Assembly (NCBI GenBank): GCA_027076405.1
Contig: JALTJN010000362.1
Location: 310,001 to 374,000, forward strand
DNA: 64,000 nucleotides
Reading direction: 5' to 3'
Origin: Chromatiales bacterium
GTDB taxonomy: Bacteria > Pseudomonadota > Gammaproteobacteria > UBA6429
Shown here: positions 50,812 to 61,191 of the stretch, one piece after another
Numbering within the stretch: position 1 is the stretch's first letter
How the letters are laid out: the number at the start of each line of letters is the position of its first letter
Program-made: the position numbers and the translations under genes
Notes under the pieces: model-generated
Database searches by the model: none
Told to the model about the DNA's origin: nothing
The model's input: only the letters and a program-made list of their open reading frames with translations

Positions 50812-51873
50812 GTGGAAAAATTATTTAAAATACTCAGCCGCATAAGCGCTAGTTTTGTTTTTGTTATTCTGGTTGCGACTGTCGTTGTTCTGTATCTCAC
50901 AGCAAAACCGGCAATTGAGGAATTTGGTTTGCACTTTATTGTTGATTCCCGCTGGGGAGTCGTTGAGACAATCGAAAAAAGTGAGCAAGAAAACACAAGT
51001 GCCGATATCAGCAATGCAAAAAATAATGCGGCTGACTCTTTGGTTGGTAATAATTCCACTGCGTCAACTGATAATCCTTCTGCGGATGACTTGTTAATTG
51101 AAGATATAAATATTGCTGACGAATTTAGTTCTATGGATGATGATATTGATGTCTCATCTGAAGATTCTGTTTCCGGGGATGCTAATACAAGAACAGTTTA
51201 TGGTGGCGCAGTGCCAATTATTGGTACTATTTTTTCTACTATTATTGCAATGCTGTTTTCAATTCCCATTGCCATGGGGATTGCCGTCTTTTTATCCGAA
51301 ATTGCCAATGATTTTATTGCTTCGATTATTGGTACCGCTATCGAACTGCTTGCTGCCATTCCCAGTATTATTTACGGCATGTGGGCACTGTTCTATTTTG
51401 GCCCGTTTATCGCCTCAATTTTGGGTGGTCACAGTGTGTCACTACTCGTAGCCGGGCTGGTTCTGGGGATTATGGTTCTGCCATTTATGGCTGCTCTAAG
51501 TCGTGATGCCATTAATACTACTCCTCATGTATTAAAGGAATCAGCTTATGCAATGGGAGCCACTAAATTTGAAGTCATTAAAGATATTATTTTCCCTTAT
51601 GCCAAGTCGGGTATTATTGGCTCTATTATTATTTCGCTTGGCAGGGCAATGGGTGAAACCATGGCCGTTGCATTTATTATTGGCGGTATTTTCAAATTTT
51701 CTTCCCATGTTACTGATCCCACGATTTCGGTGCCGGTGGTGCTGGCAAATAATTTTGCCGAGTCCAGCGGTATGAGTATGAATGCCCTGTTTTATTTATC
51801 TCTGATTCTGTTTATGGTGAGTGTTATTACCATTTTCTCTGCGAAATATTTCTTTTTAAGGAAGCAAAAGTAG
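50812..51873 (+). CDS. pstC: Phosphate ABC permease PstC with acidic insertion
   Basis: A 353-residue permease subunit. The core has the Pst membrane domain from GGAVPIIGTIFSTIIAML onward, the EAA loop (KESAYAMGATKFEVIKDIIF) and GRAMGETMAVAFIIGG. Between the first and second membrane segments (about residues 55-130) is a Ser/Asp/Asn-rich, low-complexity periplasmic insertion not typical of E. coli PstC. The start is GTG, 14 bp after the small peptide frame. It is followed by pstA with a 2-bp gap. Confidence 0.93.
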   Translation: MEKLFKILSRISASFVFVILVATVVVLYLTAKPAIEEFGLHFIVDSRWGVVETIEKSEQENTSADISNAKNNAADSLVGNNSTASTDNPSADDLLIEDINIADEFSSMDDDIDVSSEDSVSGDANTRTVYGGAVPIIGTIFSTIIAMLFSIPIAMGIAVFLSEIANDFIASIIGTAIELLAAIPSIIYGMWALFYFGPFIASILGGHSVSLLVAGLVLGIMVLPFMAALSRDAINTTPHVLKESAYAMGATKFEVIKDIIFPYAKSGIIGSIIISLGRAMGETMAVAFIIGGIFKFSSHVTDPTISVPVVLANNFAESSGMSMNALFYLSLILFMVSVITIFSAKYFFLRKQK

Positions 51874-51875
51874 TC

Positions 51876-52685
51876 ATGCGATTGTTAATAAATAAAATTG
51901 CTATTTTACTCTCGACAGCTATGGCTATTTTAGGTCTGCTGTTTCTTGGCTGGATTTTATCTACCTTACTCCTTAAAGGTTCTGCTGCCCTTAGCCCTTA
52001 TATTTTTACTCATGATCTGGTTAATGATGGAATTCGTAACCTGCTATGGGGGCAGTTTGTGCTAGCCAGTCTTGCCTCTGTTTTAGGCATTCCGGTTGGT
52101 ATCATGGCCGGTATCTATTTGCAGGAGTATGGAAATCATACTCGTTACGCCAGTTTTATTCGTGATCTCAGTGATGTCATGATGTCTGCACCCTCTATTG
52201 TTATTGGTACTTTTATTTATGCCATTATTGTTGTCCCTGTCGGTCACACCAGTGGTTGGGCAGGTGTTGCAGCGCTGTTTGTTATGATGCTACCGATTGT
52301 GGTTCGTACCACTGATGATATGTTAAGTCTGGTTCCTATCGAGCTGAGAGAAGCCGGTATTGCGATTGGTGCGCCGAAGTATCATGTGGTGTTCCACATA
52401 ATTTTGAAAGCCGCTAAAGTGGGTATTATGACCGGCCTGATTCTCGCTTTTGCCCGCATTATGGGTGAAACCGCACCATTACTTTACACCAGCGGCTCAT
52501 CAATCTATATGGGAACAAGTTTAAGCGAGACGTATCCGTCTATGACCGTTTCTATTTATAATCTGGCTACCTTACCGGATGAGAAGCTGGTTGGATTAGC
52601 TTGGGCGGCTGCATTAATCCTTACCCTGGCTGTATTAGCACTGAATATGCTTGGCCGATTCCTGATTAAAGAAAAAAGGTTATAA
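51876..52685 (+). CDS. pstA: Phosphate ABC permease PstA
   Basis: A 269-residue permease subunit with six membrane segments. The EAA-type loop is RTTDDMLSLVPIELREAGIA followed by GAPKYHVVFHI, and ARIMGETAPLLYTSG is the conserved PstA region. It pairs with PstC to form the channel and lies 4 bp before pstB. Confidence 0.94.
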   Translation: MRLLINKIAILLSTAMAILGLLFLGWILSTLLLKGSAALSPYIFTHDLVNDGIRNLLWGQFVLASLASVLGIPVGIMAGIYLQEYGNHTRYASFIRDLSDVMMSAPSIVIGTFIYAIIVVPVGHTSGWAGVAALFVMMLPIVVRTTDDMLSLVPIELREAGIAIGAPKYHVVFHIILKAAKVGIMTGLILAFARIMGETAPLLYTSGSSIYMGTSLSETYPSMTVSIYNLATLPDEKLVGLAWAAALILTLAVLALNMLGRFLIKEKRL

Positions 52686-52689
52686 ATAA

Positions 52690-53472
52690 ATGTCGAACAA
52701 GATGGAAATAAACAACTTTAGTTTTACATATAAGAATGCTAAAGCACCATCACTCAATCAGGTTACTTTGCCGATCAAAGCCAATCATGTCACCGCCATT
52801 ATTGGTCCAAGTGGTTGCGGAAAATCCACTTTATTGAGAAGTATGAATCGTATTCACGACCTCTATCCTGGTAATCAGTATGAAGGGGAGATTTTGTTAC
52901 ACCATGATGATGGTAGTCAGCAGAATATTCTTGAGATACAAAAGGAAAACGAATTTATTGAGTTACGGCAGAAGGTGGGAATGGTGTTTCAAAAACCGAC
53001 GCCTTTCCCGATGTCTATTTTTGACAATATTGCTTATGGACTTAAACTGACCGGTTTAAAAAACAGATATAAATTGCATGAGCAAGTTGAAAAATCATTA
53101 CGTGATGTTGCACTGTGGGAAGAAGTAAAAGACCGCCTGCATGATGATGCCCGTGGTTTATCCGGTGGCCAGCAACAACGTTTATGTATTGCCCGGGTCA
53201 TAGCACTTAAGCCGGAAGTTCTTTTATTTGATGAGCCGACTTCAGCGCTGGATCCTCTTTCTACACTCGCAATCGAAGAAATGATTTTCGAGCTGAAAGA
53301 AAAATATACGATCACCATTGTGACTCATAATATGCAGCAGGCATCACGCGTTTCTGAATACACGGCTTTTATGTATTTGGGTAATCTGATTGAATTTGAT
53401 GCTACCGAAACTATTTTTATTCGTCCGAATAAAAAGCAGACTGAAGATTATATTACTGGAAAATTTGGCTAA
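52690..53472 (+). CDS. pstB: Phosphate ABC ATPase PstB
   Basis: A 260-residue ABC ATPase with Walker [11 protein letters not shown]-loop in [11 protein letters not shown], signature LSGGQQQR, Walker [14 protein letters not shown] and the switch His in [21 protein letters not shown] is typical of PstB. It powers phosphate uptake through PstCA. A 226-bp non-coding gap follows, with a GGCCTTT/AAAGGCC inverted repeat (53501-53526) that could end transcription. Confidence 0.96.
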   Translation: MSNKMEINNFSFTYKNAKAPSLNQVTLPIKANHVTAIIGPSGCGKSTLLRSMNRIHDLYPGNQYEGEILLHHDDGSQQNILEIQKENEFIELRQKVGMVFQKPTPFPMSIFDNIAYGLKLTGLKNRYKLHEQVEKSLRDVALWEEVKDRLHDDARGLSGGQQQRLCIARVIALKPEVLLFDEPTSALDPLSTLAIEEMIFELKEKYTITIVTHNMQQASRVSEYTAFMYLGNLIEFDATETIFIRPNKKQTEDYITGKFG

Positions 53473-53698
53473 TCTTTTTTACTTACGGTCATGTTCTTCC
53501 GGCCTTTTCGCCTTTTCACAAAGGCCATTGTAGCAATCATTCTTACTGTTTTTTCCCTCTCAATACAATCACATTGTCGCGCGCAATTTATATCGCGATG
53601 ACTATCGAGAAAAATAAATTATGTTCGTTGAACTTTTTGTAAGAGAGTTTAACTATACGATGGTGCGGGTTAAAGCCGGGAGAGGAATAAATCTAAAC

Positions 53699-54985
53699 TT
53701 ATGTTGAAATATGTTGCTTCGGGAAATAGCAGCTAAAGGTTGAGCCTTTTCCTAATTCACTGCTTATTGCTAAATTACCATCATGACGTTCAACTGCATA
53801 TTTTGCGATAGCCAGGCCGAGTCCGGTTCCCCCTGACTCCCGGGAACGATCAACATCCGCACGATAAAAACGTTCGGTAAGATGGGGAATATGCTGACTT
53901 GCGATTCCTGGGCCATTATCGGTCACAGAAAAAACAGCTTCACCGTGAGACTTCTTCCATGTGATTGTGATCTGTCCATTTTCCGGGGTATAACGAACAG
54001 CATTATTAATCAGGTTTGCAAACAGGCTATGTAGCTCATCAATGTTGCCGCGTAGATTCAGGGATTCATCGGCCTGTAAAGTAATTTTATGATGCTTATC
54101 CTGACCGAGTAATTCTGCATTTTCTTTTAAGCTAACAAGCAACGTTGAAACATCAACCTGTTTGCTATGTTCAACGGGCGCGGTTTCCATTTTTGACAAG
54201 GCCAAAAGGTCGGTGACAAGCCGCTGCATTCGCATTGCTTGCTGGTACATATTTTCAATACCGAGTTTAAAACTTTTGTCATCTTTAGGCGGTTTATCTA
54301 AAAACATTTCCAGATAACCACTTAATACCGTAAGTGGTGAACGCATTTCATGAGAAACATTAGAGACAAAAATAGTTCGCATTTCCTCGAGCTTGCTAAT
54401 GTGGGTAATGTCATGACAAAAAATCATTTTTTGTTTATAACCAAAAGGAATGATTTGCATGGTTAATGTTTTGTCATTATTTTTAGGTGCAGGCAGCGTG
54501 ATGTTTTTACTGAAATTATGTTTAAGAAGATAACGTTGAAAATCAGGATGACGAATGAGATTGTTAATTTTTTGTCCGATATCCTGTGGATAACTGATTC
54601 CTAATAATGTATGAGCAACCGGGTTGAGCCATTCAATTTCATTTTCATGGCTTAATATAACGACGCCATCAGGTAATGCTTCTGCTGCTTTTTTAAAGCG
54701 GGATAATGCTGTTGAAAGTAATTTTTGTTGCTTTTTCTTCTGTTTCTCCAGCAGGTAAAGCTCGTTGAATATTTCTCCCCAGTAGCCCTGTGCATCAGGT
54801 AATTCTTTTTTTCTGTCTGATATCCAGTTATGCAGCTTAAAGAGGTTTTTAAGCATGAAAAAAATGTATGCTAATAAAGTCAGTGTGACAAAAAGCAGAG
54901 TTTGATTAAATACATAACCAACAAAAATGCTGGTGATGATGATCATACTGAGATAGGTTATTTCGTTTTTTTGTTGCGGTAACAT
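53699..54985 (-). CDS. phoR: Phosphate regulon sensor kinase PhoR
   Basis: A 428-residue histidine kinase. Two membrane segments (about 11-45) without a large periplasmic sensor, a PAS domain (about 95-200), HisKA with VSNVSHEMRSPLTVLSGY (His212), and HATPase with VTDNGPGIA and GTGLGLAIA. The architecture is that of PhoR, which reads Pst/PhoU rather than external phosphate. It starts 12 bp after phoB. Confidence 0.93.
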   Translation of the reverse strand: MLPQQKNEITYLSMIIITSIFVGYVFNQTLLFVTLTLLAYIFFMLKNLFKLHNWISDRKKELPDAQGYWGEIFNELYLLEKQKKKQQKLLSTALSRFKKAAEALPDGVVILSHENEIEWLNPVAHTLLGISYPQDIGQKINNLIRHPDFQRYLLKHNFSKNITLPAPKNNDKTLTMQIIPFGYKQKMIFCHDITHISKLEEMRTIFVSNVSHEMRSPLTVLSGYLEMFLDKPPKDDKSFKLGIENMYQQAMRMQRLVTDLLALSKMETAPVEHSKQVDVSTLLVSLKENAELLGQDKHHKITLQADESLNLRGNIDELHSLFANLINNAVRYTPENGQITITWKKSHGEAVFSVTDNGPGIASQHIPHLTERFYRADVDRSRESGGTGLGLAIAKYAVERHDGNLAISSELGKGSTFSCYFPKQHIST

Positions 54986-54997
54986 ATTAGTTGTGCG

Positions 54998-55693
54998 TTA
55001 TTTGTTGGATAAGCGATATCCTGCCCCTCGAACGGTTTGTACCAGCTCTTGATGTCCTGTTTTTTCAAGTGCTTTACGCAGGCGGCGAATGTGAACATCA
55101 ACCGTACGTTCTTCAACATAGATATTATCACCCCAGACATTATTTAACACCTGTTCACGGCTAAACACCCGATCGGGATTTTCCATAAAAAAACGTAATA
55201 ATTTAAACTCGGTCGGCCCGAGATCAATTGTTTGCCCATTACCTTCTACACGGTAAGAGCTTGTATCGAGTACCAAATTGTTGATTTTGATAATATCTTG
55301 AGTGTTTATTGGCTGGCTACGACGTAATAATGATTTAATACGAGCAATAAGTTCACGTGGAGAGAAGGGTTTGGTGAGGTAATCATCTGCTCCGCTTTCC
55401 AGACCACGAATGACATTATCTTCCTCGGTTTTTGCTGTAAGCATAATAATAGGAATGTTTATGGTTTCCGGACTACGACGTAATTTACGTGCAAAGTCGA
55501 TACCACTGATACCGGGCATCATCCAGTCAAGTAATATTAATTGTGGGGGGTGTTGTTTAATAATTGCTTCAGCCTTGTGTGCATCACTGGCTTCTTTCCA
55601 TTGAAAAAGTTCTTGTGCCAGAGCCATACAGACCATATCGCGAATAGCACGTTCGTCATCAACAACCAGAATATAATCTGTATTATTTGTCAT
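54998..55693 (-). CDS. phoB: Phosphate regulon response regulator PhoB
   Basis: A 231-residue OmpR-type regulator. The receiver has the acidic pair VDDE (residues 11-14), the phosphoacceptor in LLDWMMPG (Asp56) and the PFSPRELIARI switch. The winged helix ends with ERTVDVHIRRLRKAL, which reads the Pho box. It should bind the boxes at 15662-15679 and 49408-49425. A single CTGTCAT half-box lies upstream. Confidence 0.95.
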   Translation of the reverse strand: MTNNTDYILVVDDERAIRDMVCMALAQELFQWKEASDAHKAEAIIKQHPPQLILLDWMMPGISGIDFARKLRRSPETINIPIIMLTAKTEEDNVIRGLESGADDYLTKPFSPRELIARIKSLLRRSQPINTQDIIKINNLVLDTSSYRVEGNGQTIDLGPTEFKLLRFFMENPDRVFSREQVLNNVWGDNIYVEERTVDVHIRRLRKALEKTGHQELVQTVRGAGYRLSNK

Positions 55694-55789
55694 CTTTCTT
55701 TCACAAAGTTCAATATGTTTGTCATAAATGATATTAAAGCAGAGTTATATTACATATATATTACAGGGCTTATTAATAATAGTGAAATA

Positions 55790-55796
55790 ATGACAG
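55790..55796 (-). promoter_or_regulatory. Single Pho half-box upstream of phoB
   Basis: CTGTCAT on the minus strand, 97 bp before the phoB start. The second repeat at the PhoB spacing (TCACTAT) matches poorly, so autoregulation is only a possibility. Confidence 0.25.
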
Positions 55797-55817
55797 CTTA
55801 ACAAACAATAACTTAAG

Positions 55818-56552
55818 TTATTTTAATATAAGCGCTAAACCGCTGAATATAAGAAAAATGCCGATGGCTTTCTGAAATGTACGTTGGCTAATGTTGGTGT
55901 GCAGATGATTACCGATATACATTGCCAGAAACATAACAGGTAATGCATAGAGAATACTGAGCAGTACCGGTGAGGTATAAAAGCCTGAAAGTGTAAAACC
56001 AACTGCACGAATCAGTCCGTCAATAAGAAAGACTGCTGCGCATGTTGCCCGAAAAACAGATTTATCAAGTTGTTGTAATTGAAAGTAAAAGACATAAAAG
56101 GGGCCGCCCGTGCCAAACATGGCGCCAATCAAACTGCCAAAAAAACCACCAAATGCGGGCCAGATTAGCGAGTTACTTTTTTTAAGTTTAGGTGATACAA
56201 GACTATAAATCGCAAATAGAATAATAAATAATCCCAGAAATTTTACCAGCAGCAAGGTATCAACAGTGCGTAAAAAAAATAAACCGATAGGAACACCGAT
56301 AAAAGCAAAAGGAATTGCTCTTAATATTACTTTCCATGAAATATGCTGACGGGTGTGCATGATATGAGTGAGTGATGCCGTCATATCTAAAAGACTGATA
56401 AATGGAATCACGAAAGTTAAAGGAAAAGATAATGCGAGCAGCGGTGTTGCAATTAATCCTGAACCAAAACCGGTTACGCCACGAAAAGTGTAGGCAACAA
56501 TAAGAATTAACAGTGCTAAACTGTATTGAGTGTAGGAAAGAGAATCAATCAT
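55818..56552 (-). CDS. Sulfite exporter TauE/SafE family permease
   Basis: A 244-residue protein with about eight membrane segments. GVTGFGSGLIATPLLALSFPL in the first half and the GSLIGAMFGTGGPFYVFYF of the second are the TauE/SafE paired motifs. Substrate unknown. It is unrelated in detail to the TauE at 8788-9564. Its start is only 11 bp from the divergent DUF523 start, so promoters must overlap the coding regions. Confidence 0.87.
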   Translation of the reverse strand: MIDSLSYTQYSLALLILIVAYTFRGVTGFGSGLIATPLLALSFPLTFVIPFISLLDMTASLTHIMHTRQHISWKVILRAIPFAFIGVPIGLFFLRTVDTLLLVKFLGLFIILFAIYSLVSPKLKKSNSLIWPAFGGFFGSLIGAMFGTGGPFYVFYFQLQQLDKSVFRATCAAVFLIDGLIRAVGFTLSGFYTSPVLLSILYALPVMFLAMYIGNHLHTNISQRTFQKAIGIFLIFSGLALILK

Positions 56553-56563
56553 TGATATTAAGT

Positions 56564-57079
56564 ATGACCCTAAATAAGATAAAAATTGCAGTGAGTAGTT
56601 GCTTGTTAGGTGAAGCGGTTCGCTATGATGGAACGGATAAACATATTGAATATATCACACAGCAACTGGCAACGAAATATAAGCTGGTCTCGATATGTCC
56701 TGAAATGGCAGTAGGGATGGGAGTTCCGCGTCCACCAATTCATCTGGTTGATAATGGAGAGGGTATTCAGGTTTTGGCTATTGATAATGCCGATAAGAAT
56801 ATGACAAAACCCTTGTTTGATTTTGCGGTAATGATGATTAAACAGCATCCGGATATTTGTGGTTATATTTTTAAAAAGAACTCGCCAAGTTGCGGGACAA
56901 AAAATGTTAAGGTTATGACTAAACTCGGTGAATATGAACGGCGAGGGCAGGGCATCTATGCCGAAGCTATTATGTCATCTTTACCATTACTGCCCGTTAT
57001 AGATGAAGACGCCTGTTTTAGTCAGAGCAAGATGACATCATTTTTTCAGGCTGTTGCATTATATTCAAAAAATAATTAA
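56564..57079 (+). CDS. DUF523 family protein
   Basis: A 171-residue cytoplasmic protein of DUF523. VSSCLLGEAVRYDGTDK near the N-terminus, SICPEMAVGMGVPRPPIHL, and KKNSPSCGTKNV are the family's conserved Cys-containing motifs, which may bind metal. Its role is not established. A longer frame from 56513 overlaps the divergent gene; the ATG at 56564 gives the normal N-terminus. Confidence 0.88.
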   Translation: MTLNKIKIAVSSCLLGEAVRYDGTDKHIEYITQQLATKYKLVSICPEMAVGMGVPRPPIHLVDNGEGIQVLAIDNADKNMTKPLFDFAVMMIKQHPDICGYIFKKNSPSCGTKNVKVMTKLGEYERRGQGIYAEAIMSSLPLLPVIDEDACFSQSKMTSFFQAVALYSKNN

Positions 57080-57087
57080 CGTTGTTT

Positions 57088-58443
57088 TTATTCCGGTTTT
57101 TTACTGGTGAAATATAACCAGATAAAACCGGAAAGCCCCGCTGTTAAGGAAGCAAATAATATTCCGGTTTTTGCCATGAGCAAATCGGTGGCTGAATGAG
57201 CAAAACCTAATTCAGCAATAAATATCGACATGGTAAAGCCAATTCCACCCATTAATGCAACACCAATGATGTGTTTAAAATTTAATCCTTTTGGTAAAGA
57301 AGTGAAACCAAGTTTAACCACCAGCCATGAAAAACCGGCAATACCCACCAGCTTTCCAATAACCAGTCCCCCCGTAATACCAATTGCAACAGGGTGATTA
57401 ATGATACTACTAATGGAATTCAGATCGATAGGTATGCCTGCATTTGCTAATGAGAATATTGGGATGATGATATATGCAGAAGGTAAATGCATTGTGCGCT
57501 CCATTACTTGGGCGGGAGCTTGCACAAGATGTACCCTCTCTTCCAAAGCACGAACTCGTGAACGCAGCTCATCATTTTTAATAATGTTTTCTTCACGTTG
57601 ATAAGCCTGTTTGATTTTTTCAATCATGGCATGAATATGTTTAAGGAAGAGAGCCGGATCATATTTTGGTCGCATAGGAATAGTGAAGGCAAGAAAAATT
57701 CCAGCAAGAGTGGCATGTATGCCACTTTTCAGCATGGCAATCCAAAGTATTATTCCCAATAAAATATATGGAAAGGGACGACGAATTCCGCCAAGGTTGA
57801 GAGAAACCAGAAACACCAGCATCACTGCGGCAAGAGTTAATGCCGGTATGCTAATTGTTTCGGTATAAAATAATGCTATAACCATGACAGCACCTAAGTC
57901 ATCTACAATTGCCAATGCAACAAGAAAAGTTAACAGGCTTTTAGGTATTCGGTTCCCGAGTAAGGCAAGTGCACCTAAAGCAAATGCAATATCGGTTGCC
58001 ATCGGTATGCCCCAGCCATCAAATGTTTTTCCCTCGGGATTGATGGCAATATAAATTAGAACAGGAACCAGCATACCCCCAATGGCTGCAATAATAGGAA
58101 GGATGGCTTGCTTTGGATCGGCGAGTTCCCCGACTAAAATTTCTCGTTTAAGTTCCAGTCCGATAACGAAAAAGAAAATAGCCATTAACCCATCATTGAT
58201 CCAGTGGTGTATGGATTTAGATAATTCAAAACCGGGTACACCAATAGTAAAGGGCAGTTGTAGTATATTAGTGTATACAGAAGCCCATTGGCTGTTTGCT
58301 ATATAGAGCGCGGCAACAGCACAGAGCATGAGTAAAATGCCACTGGTGGTTTGACGATGAATGAAATATTCAAGCGGGCTTAATACTTTGTCAAAAGCTT
58401 TTTCCCATGGGGCGTTATATTCTTTTTTTATCTTGCGACTCAT
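57088..58443 (-). CDS. nhaA: Na+/H+ antiporter NhaA
   Basis: A 451-residue antiporter with twelve membrane segments. MATDIAFALGALALLGNRIP and ALAIVDDLGAVMVIALFY (the catalytic Asp pair) are intact. Compared with E. coli NhaA (388 residues), there is an N-terminal extension and a charged, coiled-coil-like insertion at about 265-310 (KIKQAYQREENIIKNDELRS). It expels sodium at alkaline pH. The nhaR activator lies 3.2 kb away. Confidence 0.93.
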   Translation of the reverse strand: MSRKIKKEYNAPWEKAFDKVLSPLEYFIHRQTTSGILLMLCAVAALYIANSQWASVYTNILQLPFTIGVPGFELSKSIHHWINDGLMAIFFFVIGLELKREILVGELADPKQAILPIIAAIGGMLVPVLIYIAINPEGKTFDGWGIPMATDIAFALGALALLGNRIPKSLLTFLVALAIVDDLGAVMVIALFYTETISIPALTLAAVMLVFLVSLNLGGIRRPFPYILLGIILWIAMLKSGIHATLAGIFLAFTIPMRPKYDPALFLKHIHAMIEKIKQAYQREENIIKNDELRSRVRALEERVHLVQAPAQVMERTMHLPSAYIIIPIFSLANAGIPIDLNSISSIINHPVAIGITGGLVIGKLVGIAGFSWLVVKLGFTSLPKGLNFKHIIGVALMGGIGFTMSIFIAELGFAHSATDLLMAKTGILFASLTAGLSGFIWLYFTSKKPE

Positions 58444-58457
58444 TTAATCATCTCTAA

Positions 58458-60056
58458 TTATATTTTGGTATTCATCTCTACGTGATTTGCAAACCCTGCG
58501 CCTGCTTCGGTATAGATATTAAAAACGGCAGTAGCACCCGCTTTTTTCAAGATACTGACGTCATCTGGAAACCGTGCGATTGCCGCTATACGACCTGTAA
58601 AAGATATTCTTTGTAATTGTTCCAGCGCATCAAGGTTAGCTTGAAGACTGGGTAAGGCTAACATAACAAGTTGAATAGTATGTGCCCGTTCCATTTTTTC
58701 CCAAAAATCCGCATCACTGGGATCGCCATGCAAAACTTTTCTCCCTTTTTGCTGATGACTCTTGACTCGGTAACTGTCAGAGTCGATACCAACAACAGTT
58801 TTACCATGGTATTCACGCATTTTATCATAGGCTCCGCTGCCTACACGTCCCATACCAAAAATAGCAATAGTCGAGCCTTGAGTGTCGAGTAGTGTGTCAT
58901 CTTCTAATCTCTGTTGACGTTGGAATTTCATCCAGAAATTTCTAAACTGACTGTAAATTATATCGTCTTTCTTATTAAGCGAAGACGATATAATAAATGA
59001 AAGCGAGAGAGCTATTGCAATTGCCACTAACCATTCAGCATCTATCCATGCCTTTGATACACTGATTGCCGCAACAATTAAGCCAAACTCGCTATAGTTA
59101 GATAAATTTAATGTTGCAAGCAATGATGTTCGTGATCTTAACTTAAAGTGCGTCATTAAAATAAAAAACAGTGTTGATTTAATAAACATAAAGGGCACGA
59201 GTAACAGACCAACAAGCAATGCTTGTAAAGAAAAATGCCCGGCCATACCAATTGAAAGAAAGAAGCCAACCAGAAACAGATCTTTAAGGCCGAGCATGGC
59301 TTTTGCCATTTCGGATGATCTTGAATGAGTCGAGATCAACAAGCCCATTATAAGTGCACCAAGATCACCTTTTACCCCGGCTAGCTCGAACAGTTCTGCG
59401 CCTCCCAAAGCCAGAACCAATCCATATAAAATTAATAATTCTCCATGGCCTGTTTTTTGTAAAAAATGGTGAAACACAGGGCGTAAAGGAATTAATAAAA
59501 ATAACAGTGCCGCCCATAATGACGGTACTTTACCGGCAGATGCTGCGAGAAAAATAACGGCAGCAAGATCCTGCATAACCAAAATACCAATTGCAATACG
59601 CCCATGCAGTGATTTCATTTCTCCTTTTTCTTCGAGTGACTTCACTACAAATACTGTACTGGAAAAACTCAGAGCAAAGGCAAGTATGAGTGACGTTTTA
59701 AAATCCAGACCGCTAAATAGCGATACACCCACAGATGCAAAAGAAAAAATAATAAGACTAAATAAAGCAATTACAATGGAGGTATGTAATACAGTAACCG
59801 ACCAAACTTGTGGCCGCAGTAATACATTTAACTTTAGTTTCAGACCAACAGTGAACAGAAGTAAAGTGATACCTATATCAGCAAGTTTTTCTAGCGTTTC
59901 TCCGCTGGCAATATCCAGGTAGTTAAGTAAAAAACCGGTTGCCAAAAAACCGACTAATGGTGGCAGGTTAATCATCCTCACCAGAAAGCCAAGAAGAAAG
60001 GCTAATGCGATCCAGCTTACATCACCTAATGCTATAGCAACCCATTCAAAATCCAC
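58458..60056 (-). CDS. Cation:proton antiporter with TrkA-N domain (KefB/YbaL type)
   Basis: A 532-residue CPA2-type antiporter. Residues about 1-360 form the membrane domain with LLLFTVGLKLKLNVLL, FALSFSSTVFVVKSLEEKGE and GDLGALIMGLLISTH. Residues about 395-515 form a TrkA-N/RCK nucleotide-binding domain (IAIFGMGRVGSGAYD, GIDSD). It probably exchanges K+ or Na+ for protons under NAD(H) or ligand control. It precedes nhaA by 14 bp on the same strand, so the two may be cotranscribed for pH and sodium homeostasis. Confidence 0.88.
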   Translation of the reverse strand: MDFEWVAIALGDVSWIALAFLLGFLVRMINLPPLVGFLATGFLLNYLDIASGETLEKLADIGITLLLFTVGLKLKLNVLLRPQVWSVTVLHTSIVIALFSLIIFSFASVGVSLFSGLDFKTSLILAFALSFSSTVFVVKSLEEKGEMKSLHGRIAIGILVMQDLAAVIFLAASAGKVPSLWAALLFLLIPLRPVFHHFLQKTGHGELLILYGLVLALGGAELFELAGVKGDLGALIMGLLISTHSRSSEMAKAMLGLKDLFLVGFFLSIGMAGHFSLQALLVGLLLVPFMFIKSTLFFILMTHFKLRSRTSLLATLNLSNYSEFGLIVAAISVSKAWIDAEWLVAIAIALSLSFIISSSLNKKDDIIYSQFRNFWMKFQRQQRLEDDTLLDTQGSTIAIFGMGRVGSGAYDKMREYHGKTVVGIDSDSYRVKSHQQKGRKVLHGDPSDADFWEKMERAHTIQLVMLALPSLQANLDALEQLQRISFTGRIAAIARFPDDVSILKKAGATAVFNIYTEAGAGFANHVEMNTKI

Positions 60057-60243
60057 AGAAGATAATCCTCACCAAGCTTGCAAAGTATATGATTAATGTA
60101 CACTTGCTTTCGATATGATTCTAGTTACTGTTAGCTATATTTATTCTCCTGTTACATTTATTTCAGCTAGTCTCACAAGATACAAGGTGGTTATGTTTTG
60201 TATCCTGTGATTTATAGCTTTATAGCAATAACTTAAAAACTTT

Positions 60244-61131
60244 TTATGCGCGACTAGCGGCTCTTTTTTCTAAAGCAGTAATTCGGTCTTCAATCGGGGG
60301 GTGTGATGAAAACAATGCCATAATACCGCCTTTATCATTGATACCAAATGCTGCCATTTGTTCCGGTAGCGCTTCTGGCTCGACTTGTCCAAGACGTTTA
60401 AGGGCGCTGATCATATTCTGATGACCGGCTAAATCCGCCCCACCTGTGTCTGCAATAAATTCACGTTTTCTTGAAAAATACATCACGATGATTGATGCAA
60501 GAATCGATAAAACGACCTGAGCAACAATGACGCTGATAAAATAGCCTATGCCATAGCCCTGATTATTTTTTAAAATAACCCGGTCAACAATATGACCAAT
60601 CACCCGGGATAAAAAGACAACAAAGGTATTCACTACGCCCTGAATTAATGCCAGGGTCACCATGTCGCCGTTTGCGATATGACTCATTTCATGACCAACA
60701 ACCGCTTCAATTTCTCCCTGACTCATATTATCAAGCAGCCCTTGTGATACCGCCATGAGTGCTTTATTTTTACTTGCGCCAGTGGCAAAGGCATTCATTG
60801 CCGGTGAAGGAAAGATTGCGACTTCAGGCATTTTTATACCAACAATTTTTGCCTGTTTTTCAACGGTGTTGATTAACCACTTTTCAATATTTGATCTCGG
60901 GTTGGTAATAACGACTGCTCCGGTCATTCGTTTTGCCATCCATTTCGATATCAGTAGTGAAATAAATGAACCACCAAAACCGATGACACCCGAGAGTATG
61001 ATTAATGCCTGTAAATTTAAATCAGAACCGTTTTCGGCGAGTACGCTATCAACACCTAATAGTCTTAACGTGATACTTAATACCACCATAATGGCAATAT
61101 TGGTTAATAAAAATAACATTATTCGTTTCAT
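60244..61131 (-). CDS. htpX: Membrane metalloprotease HtpX
   Basis: A 295-residue inner-membrane zinc protease with two N-terminal membrane segments and a second pair after the active site. HEMSH (H147, E148, H151) is the catalytic motif, and [12 protein letters not shown] supplies the third ligand. It degrades misfolded membrane proteins together with FtsH. It lies 60 bp after the HPF gene on the same strand. Confidence 0.95.
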   Translation of the reverse strand: MKRIMLFLLTNIAIMVVLSITLRLLGVDSVLAENGSDLNLQALIILSGVIGFGGSFISLLISKWMAKRMTGAVVITNPRSNIEKWLINTVEKQAKIVGIKMPEVAIFPSPAMNAFATGASKNKALMAVSQGLLDNMSQGEIEAVVGHEMSHIANGDMVTLALIQGVVNTFVVFLSRVIGHIVDRVILKNNQGYGIGYFISVIVAQVVLSILASIIVMYFSRKREFIADTGGADLAGHQNMISALKRLGQVEPEALPEQMAAFGINDKGGIMALFSSHPPIEDRITALEKRAASRA

Positions 61132-61191
61132 TGCTTTACCTGTTTTATTTAACTGTATTTTTTTACGATCTTTATTAGATAATAGAGTACG

